Part shown: positions 17,894 to 26,194 of the stretch, piece by piece | Layout: each line of letters starts with the position of its first letter | Numbering within the stretch: the first letter of the stretch is position 1 | Source of the DNA: Acidimicrobiales bacterium | GTDB lineage: Bacteria > Actinomycetota > Acidimicrobiia > Acidimicrobiales > Poriferisodalaceae | DNA: 64,000 nucleotides | Direction: 5' to 3' | Assembly: GCA_014239555.1 (NCBI GenBank) | Contig: JAAZYR010000006.1 | Span: 62,001-126,000, forward strand | The notes under the pieces: model-generated | What the model was told of the DNA's origin: nothing | The model's database searches: none | Seen by the model: the letters and a program-made list of their open reading frames with translations, nothing else | Made by a program: the position numbers and the translations under genes

Positions 17894-19483
17894 TTAACCT
17901 TGCAGATCCTGCAACAAGTTCGAAATAGCGATGCGATCTATCTTCCCGATTGGGTTACGGGGAAGGTCATCAACCACTTCAACTCGTTCAGGCCAGGTGT
18001 ATCGAGCCGTGTCCAGCTCACGAAAAAATCTTCTCAACTCATCCAGATCGAATGAGGCTTCTGCGTGAAGAGACACGTACGCACACGCCCTTTCACCTAA
18101 TCGAGAATCAGGATATGGAACAACCGCTACTTCCCTCACGGCTGGATGTTCCTGCAACATATGCTCAATTTCTTCAGCGTAAATATTCAGCCCACCCCGA
18201 ATAATTGTGTGTTTAGATCGCCCCACCGGATTTAAGTAACCGTCGTTATCCATGAAGGCTAAATCGCCGCTAGCGAACCATCCGTCTGCGTCAATGGCCT
18301 GATTCGTAGCTTCATCATTTTTTAAATATCCGGCACAATTCATCGGCCCTCTGATGTGTACTTCTCCTGTCTCTCCCAACGCGAGCGGCAGGCCCGATTG
18401 GTCTCGAATCTCAATTTCGGTAGCAGGGGCCAACCGTCCTGAGGAGTACACCTTTTCGGGGGGATCCGTGATTCTCAAAAAGGTGCACCAACCGGTCTCG
18501 CTGAGACCGTACCCAGTGGCGGCGAGCGCATTAGGCCATTGTTCGTGAAACCGGTTTATTAGTTCTGCTGTTACAGGAGCCCCCGAAGCCAGAACAACTC
18601 TGAGCGACGTGGCGTCCCACTCTTCCTGGCCATGTAGATGAAGCAGGTCTGACACGATCGTTGGTATGCCCATAAAGGTCGTAACTTTTTGGGTTTCGAT
18701 AATGCTGGCAATCTCGCGCGTATTTCGAGCTTCACCCATCACCAAGCGAGAACCCGATACCAGCGAAGTCATTAATCCGACCATCAACGCACCTCGATGT
18801 GTCATGGGAGCGGCTGCAAGCATCACATCTTTCTTCCCAAACGTAAGACCCCGGCAGAGGGCCTTTGCTTCAAAGATTTGAGTTGCTTGTATGTGGATAT
18901 AAATCTTGGGTTTACCCGTTGTGCCTGAGGTGGTGCCAAGAAGCGCAGTACGCAGAGGATCTTGCGCAACATTATTCGCGCGCCCATCGAGGTCATAAAA
19001 ATTGGTCCACCCTGGTCTCGTAGTCCCCACGATGACCTTGATCGGGTAACAACTCAACCTGTCGGTGACTTCGTCTAGAAGATTTGCGTGATCGAATTCC
19101 ACGGAAGAATTCGAACAAATAACCGCCTTAGGGTCCACGGCTTCAATCAACGATTCGCACTCCGCTGCGCGGTACATAGGATTCAACGGTTGGTAAACAG
19201 CACCTATGTCCCAAATAGCAAGTACCGATATCGCGAGCTCGATGCAGTTATGTAGCTGAACTGACACTCGGTCCCCGACACCAACCCCCAAGCTAGAAAG
19301 ACCCCCTGCAACTCGCTCCACCTCGGACAAGTAATCGGACCAACTGATTGACACCTCTCCCTGACCTAATGCTGCGTCATTTGGCCTTGAGGTCGCGTGG
19401 ACGCGAAGAAATTGACCAAATGTTTCGCCCGTCCAATGGCCTTCCTGCACGTTCTTGTCAATCCATGAGGTCGCGTATTCCAC
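17894..19483 (-). CDS. Acyl-CoA synthetase / AMP-dependent ligase
   Basis: 529 residues with the full ANL-ligase motif set: GTTSGTTGKPK (ATP loop), GYGLSETG (adenine site), SGDLAFMDNDGYLNPVGRSKHTI (hinge) and PRNPIGKIDR with the catalytic Lys near the end. These enzymes activate carboxylic acids as acyl-AMP and then acyl-CoA. The GTG start follows GAAGGGGGA. The gene stands alone between convergent and divergent units. Confidence 0.9.
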   Translation of the reverse strand: MEYATSWIDKNVQEGHWTGETFGQFLRVHATSRPNDAALGQGEVSISWSDYLSEVERVAGGLSSLGVGVGDRVSVQLHNCIELAISVLAIWDIGAVYQPLNPMYRAAECESLIEAVDPKAVICSNSSVEFDHANLLDEVTDRLSCYPIKVIVGTTRPGWTNFYDLDGRANNVAQDPLRTALLGTTSGTTGKPKIYIHIQATQIFEAKALCRGLTFGKKDVMLAAAPMTHRGALMVGLMTSLVSGSRLVMGEARNTREIASIIETQKVTTFMGIPTIVSDLLHLHGQEEWDATSLRVVLASGAPVTAELINRFHEQWPNALAATGYGLSETGWCTFLRITDPPEKVYSSGRLAPATEIEIRDQSGLPLALGETGEVHIRGPMNCAGYLKNDEATNQAIDADGWFASGDLAFMDNDGYLNPVGRSKHTIIRGGLNIYAEEIEHMLQEHPAVREVAVVPYPDSRLGERACAYVSLHAEASFDLDELRRFFRELDTARYTWPERVEVVDDLPRNPIGKIDRIAISNLLQDLQG

Positions 19484-19811
19484 TATTTCCCCCTTCCGAT
19501 ATCAACGCCGTTGCGACCATAGTCTTGTCGGATGGGAGTGGGCGTGTAGGCAGAAAGTTTTGAACGCACCACTGTTTAACTCAGCCTGCACGGCGTAATT
19601 GTGGGTGTCTCATCAGTTTTGATGATTCGGACAGCGGGGTTGGTCACACCCCCATTAGGTGACGAACAGGATCCGTTTCTCCAAATGTAGGAAAGAACAC
19701 CCTGATTGCCCTTCCCTGAACGAACCATGGGTCACAAAATGTGAATTCGTAAGAGAGGTACTCATTGGTGGAGGAGGATAGGACCCCAAGGGTCAGACCG
19801 AATTGGGGGAC

Positions 19812-19823
19812 TAGGTTGGTGCC
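19812..19823 (+). promoter_or_regulatory. Leaderless -10 box before 19824
   Basis: TAGGTT lies 6 nt before a GTG at 19824, which opens a short lipoprotein-like frame. Confidence 0.45.
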
Positions 19824-20147
19824 GTGGCACGATCGAGCGAACATAACTCCTGGAATTGGAGCAGAGCTGGTCGGCTGTGGGGATGGTGGCTGGGCGCTTT
19901 CGTCCTCATGATGCTTGTGGGTAGAGCTTGTGGTGGTGGCTGATCCACCAAAACGGAAAACCCAGGAAACCCACCTGCACCAAATCATTGCGCAGAAGAA
20001 ATGAGCGTCGAAGCCCAATTCACCGAACCCATAATTCCTTGTGACCCGATCGTGAGTGGAACGATGCTCGGCGCTCATTCCGACCTTTCGCTGAACTCCG
20101 TTACCACTGCAAATTTCGAAATAATTTTGTTGATGGCAGTCACGTGA
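19824..20147 (+). pseudogene. Lipoprotein-like gene remnant with in-frame TGA
   Basis: From GTG 19824 the frame encodes 39 residues with a Trp-rich, hydrophobic leader (LWGWWLGAFVLMMLVGRACGGG), then a TGA at 19941-19943, and stays open for 67 more codons to 20145. The leader looks like a secreted or lipoprotein N-terminus, although the residues before the Cys are not an ideal lipobox. No SECIS-like hairpin follows this TGA, so decay or a 39-residue peptide is more likely than readthrough. Nothing else credible lies in 19484-20304. Confidence 0.35.
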
Positions 20148-20304
20148 TGAACAAAACTTCGATTTCCGGTTGGGTGATCATCGATGTTCGACATACACAA
20201 ATAGGCCGCAGCCCTAGGTTTCTTGTTACTGTTTGACACTTCCATACCCTCTCAAGCGTTGATTTCACGCGTTTTGTTCAGGGTTGCTACTTAGGAGCCG
20301 GCAA

Positions 20305-21279
20305 ATGCGAGCAGTACTGTGCAAACAATTCGGACCGCCAGAGGACTTGTCGCTCGTCGAACTAGAGGACCCCGTTCCTGGACCGCATGAAATTCTGGTT
20401 GACGTTAAGGCTGCGTCTGTCACATTTCCGGACACGTTGATGTTGGAGGATAAATACCAGTTCAAAGCGGATCTGCCGTATGTGCCCGGGGGAGAGGTCG
20501 CAGGTGTCGTCGCTGCTTTGGGCGATGAGGTCGACAACGTCGAACTCGGAGCGCGAGTCCTTTGTCCGCTCGGATCGGTGGGAGGATACGCGGAACTTGC
20601 AGTTACTCGGGCCTCTGCTGCGCGAGTGCTCCCTGACGCCGTGGAGTTTGCTGATGCCACCGGATTGCTGTACGCGCATGGAACCACCTACTACGGCTTG
20701 AAACACAGAGGGGACCTGCAAGAAGGCGAAACTCTTCTCGTTCTTGGCGCAGGAGGACATGTCGGGCTGTCAGCGGTGGAGCTAGGCAAACTAATGGGGG
20801 CGCGCGTTATTGCTGCCGCCTCAACTGAAGAAAAGCTTGATCTTTGTCGAGAACGAGGCGCTGATGAAACGATCAACTACGCGAAAGAAAATCTTAAAGA
20901 TCGAGCCAAAGAACTCACCGATGGAGCTGGTGTAGATGTCGTCTATGACGTCGTTGGCGGCGATTACGCGGAGCAATCGCTTCGAGCAATTGGATGGGGC
21001 GGACGCTTCTTAGTCATCGGCTTCACAGCAGGCATACCGTCCATACCATTGAACCTGACGCTATTAAAGAGCTGTCAAATCATCGGTGTTTTCTACGGAG
21101 CGATGACCGCCCGACAGCCCGACCTGGCGAATGAAATAGCAGAAGACCTCTTGCGATGGGTTGCTGACGGCCAACTCCGACCACATATTTCTGCGAGGTA
21201 TGGGCTAGAAGAAGCCTCGGATGCACTTCGAAGCCTGATCGACCGAAAAGCTGTCGGCAAAATCGTCATCGAGCCCTAG
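20305..21279 (+). CDS. NADPH:quinone oxidoreductase-like zinc-independent MDR enzyme
   Basis: 324 residues of the medium-chain dehydrogenase/reductase fold. PYVPGGEVAGVVAALG lies in the catalytic domain, GETLLVLGAGGHVGLSAVELGK in the NAD(P)-binding domain, and AASTEEKLDLCRERGADETINY is family-typical. The Cys/His zinc ligands of alcohol dehydrogenases are absent. Such enzymes reduce quinones or alpha,beta-unsaturated carbonyls. ATG 20305 follows TAGGAG; TTGTTA near 20220 and TACCCT 16 nt later are a possible promoter. Confidence 0.88.
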   Translation: MRAVLCKQFGPPEDLSLVELEDPVPGPHEILVDVKAASVTFPDTLMLEDKYQFKADLPYVPGGEVAGVVAALGDEVDNVELGARVLCPLGSVGGYAELAVTRASAARVLPDAVEFADATGLLYAHGTTYYGLKHRGDLQEGETLLVLGAGGHVGLSAVELGKLMGARVIAAASTEEKLDLCRERGADETINYAKENLKDRAKELTDGAGVDVVYDVVGGDYAEQSLRAIGWGGRFLVIGFTAGIPSIPLNLTLLKSCQIIGVFYGAMTARQPDLANEIAEDLLRWVADGQLRPHISARYGLEEASDALRSLIDRKAVGKIVIEP

Positions 21280-21397
21280 CTCGGCTTCGGGGGGCAATAA
21301 ACCGCTTGGTGTGACCACGCTGTGCTTTCGCTTTATCTGGTCAACAAACGTTGGCTAAGGAGCACCTACGGCCGCCCCAATATAGAAGGCGAACTCG

Positions 21398-21745
21398 TCA
21401 CCCACCGACAATGAAGCGCTGGTGAGTTCCCTGGGACACCAAGGTTTCCATGTGGCTTACCTTTACGTTAAAAACCAGTCGCTTACGATCAACCTCGGCT
21501 AGCTCAGCATCGATTACGACACTTTCCCCTGACGCGGCAGCCGCTTCGTGGCTAACACACACGTGAATGCCCACTGTGGTTTGTCCTTCGTCGAGGTGAG
21601 GTTGGACACCAAATAAACAAGTGCCCTCAATGAGACGGACCATATCGGGGGTCGACAAAACCTTGTTCGGTAGGTGTGGTGGCGACATCTCGTCCGTCAC
21701 TTCGACGGTGTCGCTGAAAAGCAGGCCGGCTTGGAGTTCACTCAT
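21398..21745 (-). CDS. Hotdog-fold acyl-CoA thioesterase-like protein
   Basis: 115 residues from ATG 21745. VGIHVCVSHEAAAASGESVVIDAELAEVDRKRLVFNVKV is typical of the fluoroacetyl-CoA-thioesterase-like hotdog group (FlK/YbgC-related): a His before the central strand and an ELxEVxxxxLxFxV strand. It would release a free acid from a CoA thioester. It is the last gene of the minus-strand selenoprotein operon, starting 10 nt after the phosphotriesterase-like gene; a TAGCCT box 7 nt before the ATG could give an extra internal transcript. Confidence 0.75.
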   Translation of the reverse strand: MSELQAGLLFSDTVEVTDEMSPPHLPNKVLSTPDMVRLIEGTCLFGVQPHLDEGQTTVGIHVCVSHEAAAASGESVVIDAELAEVDRKRLVFNVKVSHMETLVSQGTHQRFIVGG

Positions 21746-21758
21746 ATTTTCGAGGCTA
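21746..21758 (-). promoter_or_regulatory. Possible internal leaderless -10 box before the thioesterase
   Basis: TAGCCT (21758-21753) lies 7 nt before the ATG at 21745 and overlaps the upstream stop codon, so it may only be coincidence inside the operon. Confidence 0.35.
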
Positions 21759-22730
21759 GTACCCACCAAGATTTTGTGATTGGAGAAACCTTCGCGGTGT
21801 GTCCACCAACATCGTTTCGATCTGCGATTCTGTGACTCCAGCCGCAAGGAGAGCGGGTATGACGTCTTTGCTGATGTGTAAGTAGTGCCAGTTGGGTAAA
21901 GGAGCAAGCGGCACTTCTCCTTCAATCCAATCGATATAGCAGGAAGCGTCGTGACTTAATACCAGTTGATCTGCATGACCTCGCCTGCAGAGCTCGGCAA
22001 CGACTTCAACTCGTTGCTCCGTGGTCAGGTAGCCGTCGATGCCGAATCTATCCATACCCAGGATGCTTCCAGCGTCAAGAAGCTTTTGCAGGTAAGAAAG
22101 GTCTTGAGAGTCTCCGCAGTGTCCGATCACCACGCGACTCAAATCGACACCTTCTTCAGCAAAGATTTGTTGCTGGTCAAGCCCTCGTTCCAATTCTGCG
22201 TTTGTGTGGGTCGTGATGGGGCAGCCCGTTTCTCGATGGGCCTGAGCACACGCTCGAAGCACTCGCTCGACGTCAGGGGTGAGACCCGGCTTGTCTGTTG
22301 CGCATTTTATGACTCCTGCCTTAACTCCGGTATCGGCGAACCCACTAACGATGTCTTGGACAAAGTGAGCAGTGAGAGCGTCAGTCTTTTCGATGGTGCG
22401 CCTTCGGTAGTAATGGGGAAGTTCGTTAAATGTGTAGAGGCCAGTCGCACAGACAATCTTAAGATCGATTCTGTCGGCGACAGCCTGGATTCGTGGGATA
22501 TAGCGACCGAGACCGATCGCTGTTGGATCGACGATGGTGTCGATGCCACTGCCCTTTAATTCAGTGAGCCGGGCAACAGCGTCATCAATTCGAACCTGTT
22601 CTTCGCCCCACTCCTTAGGGTAGTTCTGTTGAATTTCAGTAGATATGACGAAAACATGTTCATGCATCAGTACTCGGCCTAGCTCTGATGCCAAAACGGG
22701 TCCCGTAGCGGTTTCAACGGCGGCTTTCAT
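21756..22730 (-). CDS. Phosphotriesterase-family metal hydrolase (lactonase-like)
   Basis: 324 residues with the binuclear-metal TIM-barrel ligands of the phosphotriesterase family: MHEHVF near the N-terminus, carbamylated-Lys context AGVIKCATD (about residue 140), ITTHTNAE, VIGHCGD and LSHDAS (Asp ligand, about residue 255). Most family members in catabolic loci act as lactonases. The ATG overlaps the stop of the selenoprotein gene by 4 nt (ATGA), showing translational coupling. In this operon it could open a lactone or hydrolyse an ester made upstream. Confidence 0.88.
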   Translation of the reverse strand: MKAAVETATGPVLASELGRVLMHEHVFVISTEIQQNYPKEWGEEQVRIDDAVARLTELKGSGIDTIVDPTAIGLGRYIPRIQAVADRIDLKIVCATGLYTFNELPHYYRRRTIEKTDALTAHFVQDIVSGFADTGVKAGVIKCATDKPGLTPDVERVLRACAQAHRETGCPITTHTNAELERGLDQQQIFAEEGVDLSRVVIGHCGDSQDLSYLQKLLDAGSILGMDRFGIDGYLTTEQRVEVVAELCRRGHADQLVLSHDASCYIDWIEGEVPLAPLPNWHYLHISKDVIPALLAAGVTESQIETMLVDTPRRFLQSQNLGGY

Positions 22731-24232
22731 GTACTTAGTGTTTCATCTGCAGCGGTCAACGTGAATGATGAACCGTCAGCGATCAACTCAATCTCTGTCG
22801 TGCCGCCGGCGACGTCCCAAGAAGTCAATGTTTCGTCGCTACTTCTAAGAATCCATTCGCCATCGATAGGTAGACGCCGGACGGTCATCGTCGTCCGAGC
22901 GCCGTTCGTAGCACCATTGCATGGGTCAGCGGCTAAATGCAGCGACCCTTCATCCCAGTGGGCTTGACTCATAGCGACTCGGGGAAAGTCAACTCCCTCG
23001 ACGCACGGTTGTGAATGCTTCGAAAGGTCGGGATTTTCGAAAATTTGAGCCCACGCTCCAGGCTGACAAACCCAGCCGGCCATAACTCTGGCGTTGAATT
23101 GTCCGCGAGGGTGGAGTTCGTTGAGGCCGAACCCGAAGGTGAACTCGCCGGAGTCTGAGTCCAACGTGGGTTCGAAGAAGGTGTCACATGCTTCCCACAG
23201 TTTCTCTTTGACGGCCCCATCGGCAAACTCACCTGTAAACCAGGCCAGCATGACGCCATCGCGAGCGTCAGCCATGCCAACGTCGCTATCTCCCAAGAGA
23301 CCCATTGCCGTGGCACCGAACTTCCAAGCGGATTCCGCGACTTCTCTTCGTTGAGGAGCGAGATACCAAGTTGGTGCAATTAAACCGACCGGAGTCCGAA
23401 GATGTTCGTCAACAACGGGGTCGTAATAAAGGTCCATAGCGACGGCTTTATCTCCGTCCCAAGTTATGTAATTGTCTGCCGCGTACTCCCACCAGTGATC
23501 GAACGCATCATGATGGTTTGTGCCTAGAAGTTGATCGTGAAGTCTCAGACCGAGACCGGCGCCGGCCAGTCAGTAAGGCCATATCTTTGTATTTTCGCAA
23601 TGGCAACCCATTTGACGCCCGTGCCATTGCTCGGCGAGATGGCTCACCACCTCAGAATGAGTCCACGTAAACGTGTGATCGCCGTCGCGAATCATTTCAA
23701 ACGGGTTGTTCCACTTTGGGTCATTGGATACGTAACGATGTAGGCCAAGAATTAAACCGAAGAAGCCTTTAAAGAAGAGCATTCCATCGGCTGCCACAGG
23801 ATCCATTTGAACCCCGTAGGGCTCGATTCCGTTCGCTGTCCATCCCGGCACGTCGTAGTCGCCCCACAAAGCTTCTGGGATCAGAGCCCGGTATTTGTCG
23901 GGGTAATTGCTGCGTTCAGGGTCAGGGCCGAACTGAGTCATCCAATCTTCCGCCGCCCACCACGAAGTGTGACGTTCGACTACTTCGTCAAGTACACGCG
24001 AATAGACCTCACTCCACGCCGGTGTTCGATCACTCATCAACGCCATGGCGTAGGCAGAATCAATGAGATCAAAGCGGTGGAAAGAGGTCATAGGAGGACC
24101 AGTTTTGTTGTCCCAATGAGGATGCGGATGACCGTTCCGACTCCAGTCATCTGGCGTCGTGGCTTTCCGATACAAATAGCGGAGCCAACCGAGTGAACGC
24201 TGGTCAAGTGGGTCGTGCGTCCTAACCGTCAT
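22727..24232 (-). CDS. Putative selenoprotein: Ldi (linalool dehydratase/isomerase)-like enzyme with Sec221
   Basis: One continuous 501-codon frame from ATG 24232, broken only by TGA at 23572-23570 (codon 221). On both sides the protein resembles the Ldi alpha/alpha-barrel family: FFKGFFGLILGLHRY, then GCHCENTKIWPY-U-LAGAGLGLRLHD, then a DLYYDP strand. In Castellaniella Ldi (sequence recalled) the catalytic Cys171 and Cys180 are nine residues apart and followed by a YDRLHGT helix; here Cys212 and the TGA are nine apart and followed by HDQLLGT. The TGA therefore occupies the second catalytic Cys position. A SECIS-like hairpin follows (23569-23542). The residue matching Ldi His129 appears to be Phe, so the reaction may differ from myrcene/linalool conversion. 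Its start overlaps the upstream flavoprotein gene by 11 bp and its stop overlaps the hydrolase start. Normal TGA stops elsewhere exclude a code change. A sequencing error or nonsense mutation is the alternative. Confidence 0.8.
23542..23572 (-). promoter_or_regulatory. Bacterial SECIS element with UGA(Sec) codon
   Basis: On the minus strand the UGA (23572-23570) is followed by 18 nt and then the loop GGUCU (23551-23547), closed by GUCUC (23556-23552) and GAGAC (23546-23542). Two further G-U pairs can extend the stem. In E. coli fdhF the loop sequence GGUCU also starts 18 nt after the UGA, and the loop G and U contact SelB. The bulged U of fdhF is not evident here. Confidence 0.8.
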
Positions 24233-25250
24233 TGTGCAACCTTTGCGTTATAGAGCTAGCTGTCAACCGTTCTAGGTGATGCCGTTTGATTTCTGGAGTT
24301 TGACCTTGTACCAGCAAAAAGAGTGCCTCTCTTGCCAGGCGTTGTGCTTGGTGTTCGACAAATAGAGCCGAACCTCCAGTGCTCGCCACAAGAGCTGAGG
24401 TGGCACGCACACAAAGATCTCCTAGACGTGCACGAGCCTCAGGTAATTGATCCGCTGTAGCAGCGTTGATGTGTTGCCTCGCTTCTGACAACTGATCATC
24501 CAAGAGACTCGGCCCTAGAAGACGCATAGCGCGTGCTGCGACGCCAAGCGGGTTAGAACCATTGGATCGCAATCCGTGCCGGTATCGCTCTTTCCAGTCT
24601 TTCAACTGTTCCACCGAAGTGACGGCCTTCGTTGCCACAGGATGCTTATCGAAACGCAGTTCGACCGTCACAGCCGAATCAATTGCTGTCAGCGAAAGTC
24701 TGCGGCTCGTAATAGTTTCACAATCTCGAGCATCAACCATGGCCCAGACAATTGAGTCAGCCCAACGAGCTGCCGTTAGGACGACATCTATGTGACCCCA
24801 CCCAGTTACAAACGGGGCCGTTCCCGAGAAAAGCCATCCGTCGCTACAGGGGTCAGCTAGAAGCATTGGAGAACCTGGTCGATTCAAATGAGCGAATGCG
24901 ACTCCGCCTCGCGCTTCGCCGGTGGCAAGAGCTTCGGCCCACTGATCTCGCATCGGCCCCGTGGTTTCGACTGATGCTCGGCTAGGGCCAGCGTGTTGAG
25001 CCCAAACAAAACTTGTAGTCAGACATCCACCAGCTAAAGCTTCAAGAACGGCCCACTGAGTTTCAGCCGATGCGCCCAGACCTCCGAACTCGGTTGGTGA
25101 AAACAGCCCATGAAAGCCAGCGCCACAGACAAGGTCGAGCGCTGCTACGGGAACTTCTCCTTTCGCATCCACCGCGAGTGCGCCCGGGAAAAGGTTGGCA
25201 TCGGCGAGTTCAGCGGCCCTCGCAACGATTTCACCGTCGATTTTGCTCAT
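24222..25250 (-). CDS. Acyl-CoA dehydrogenase-like flavoprotein
   Basis: 342 residues of the acyl-CoA dehydrogenase fold: GFHGLFSPTEFGGLGAS in the N-terminal helical domain, GVAFAHLNRPGSPMLLADPCSDGWLFSGTAPFVTGWGHIDVVLTAA in the beta domain and QTPEIKRHHLERL in the C-terminal helices. It is shorter than classical acyl-CoA dehydrogenases and lacks their usual catalytic-Glu signature, so it may be a desaturase of a CoA or ACP ester or a flavin monooxygenase-like relative. Both ends overlap neighbours (4 bp ATGA upstream, 11 bp with the selenoprotein gene), so the genes are translated as a block. Confidence 0.75.
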   Translation of the reverse strand: MSKIDGEIVARAAELADANLFPGALAVDAKGEVPVAALDLVCGAGFHGLFSPTEFGGLGASAETQWAVLEALAGGCLTTSFVWAQHAGPSRASVETTGPMRDQWAEALATGEARGGVAFAHLNRPGSPMLLADPCSDGWLFSGTAPFVTGWGHIDVVLTAARWADSIVWAMVDARDCETITSRRLSLTAIDSAVTVELRFDKHPVATKAVTSVEQLKDWKERYRHGLRSNGSNPLGVAARAMRLLGPSLLDDQLSEARQHINAATADQLPEARARLGDLCVRATSALVASTGGSALFVEHQAQRLAREALFLLVQGQTPEIKRHHLERLTASSITQRLHNDG

Positions 25251-26134
25251 TCGTCGTCAAACAGTTCATAGACGACTGGCGAATAGAAGTGCCCCATGCC
25301 TTTATCGACAATTTCAGAGAAACGGTCCCGAATTAAGCGGGCACCTTGGGCGTCCACACCAACTTGGTTTGCAAGGTCCAACGCGTAATCAAGATCTTTA
25401 AGGGAGTACGTCGTGGGAAATCGGTCCGTGGGGTACTCGCCGCTTGTCATAAAGGAGCCGTGGCGCCGAAGAGCGAAACTGTCCGCCGATCCTTGACCCA
25501 ATAAATCGAATACGCGACTGCGCGGCACCCCCGCTCGCGTCGCAATCGCCATCGCCTCCGCCAGAGCGGAAACGTTTTCGAATAAGACCATGTTGTTCAT
25601 CAGCTTCATCACGGTCCCGGTCCCCACAGGACCACAGTATGCAACGTCGGAGCCCATACAACCGAGCCAAGGTGCTATCCGGTCGAAGATGTTTTCAGAA
25701 GCGCCCACTGTGATCGAAAGCGTCCCATCGTGAGCGTTCGGGACGCCGCGAGCGACTGGAGCGTCGGCGAAATGGGCGCCCTTAGCGGCGAGCGCTTCAG
25801 AAACGTCTAAGTTCACTTTGACTGTCGCTGTCGTGCAATCAACCACGATCTGCCCAGCCCTCGCATAATCGCAAAGCCCGCCTTTGGCAAGGCTAATCGA
25901 TCGAGTTTGCTCTTCTCCGGGCACACAGATGAAGATGATGTCAGCACGAGATATGTCAGCTAAACCGTTGGCCGCGATGCTTCCTGAGTTGACCGCTGCC
26001 TGAACCGCTTTCGAATCAAGATCGTGTGCGAGTACGGGGACAGGTGATTTGCGCACCAAATTTGCGCACATCGGTCCCCCCATCGCTCCAAGACCCACGA
26101 ACGCGACGAGCTCGACCGAAGAATCAAACATAAG
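25247..26134 (-). CDS. 3-hydroxyisobutyrate dehydrogenase-like NAD(P)-dependent beta-hydroxyacid dehydrogenase
   Basis: 295 residues from ATG 26134. VAFVGLGAMGGPMCANLVRK is the dinucleotide-binding start, VDCTTATVKVNLDVSEALAAKGAHFADAPVARGVPNAHDGTL the substrate-binding stretch, and GTGTVMKLMNNMVLF holds the catalytic Lys. Family members oxidise beta-hydroxy acids or reduce short aldehydes or tartronate semialdehyde. It is the first gene of the selenoprotein operon and is divergent from the PhyH gene with 60 nt between the starts. A longer in-frame start at 26245 would overlap that gene and is unlikely. Confidence 0.85.
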   Translation of the reverse strand, partial: LMFDSSVELVAFVGLGAMGGPMCANLVRKSPVPVLAHDLDSKAVQAAVNSGSIAANGLADISRADIIFICVPGEEQTRSISLAKGGLCDYARAGQIVVDCTTATVKVNLDVSEALAAKGAHFADAPVARGVPNAHDGTLSITVGASENIFDRIAPWLGCMGSDVAYCGPVGTGTVMKLMNNMVLFENVSALAEAMAIATRAGVPRSRVFDLLGQGSADSFALRRHGSFMTSGEYPTDRFPTTYSLKDLDYALDLANQVGVDAQGARLIRDRFSEIVDKGMGHFYSPVVYELFDDE

Positions 26135-26194
26135 AGGATTCTGGCTCACAGCGCGTACCCGATGTGGGCATCTAGAGTGAAGAGGGGGGAGCAC

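Noticed and set aside
19941..19943. A second in-frame TGA that could be read as selenocysteine
   Set aside because: The 45 nt after it are A-rich and form no hairpin with a GG loop, and no Cys-like catalytic context is present.
19644..20078. 144-residue minus-strand frame
   Set aside because: Low-complexity Ser/Pro/Thr run, no start signal, and it is antisense to the leaderless lipoprotein-like frame.
23438..23572. Reading the Ldi-like region as two separate genes
   Set aside because: The 44 codons between TGA and the next ATG are in frame and family-like, and a downstream gene starting at 23437 would have no ribosome binding site or promoter.
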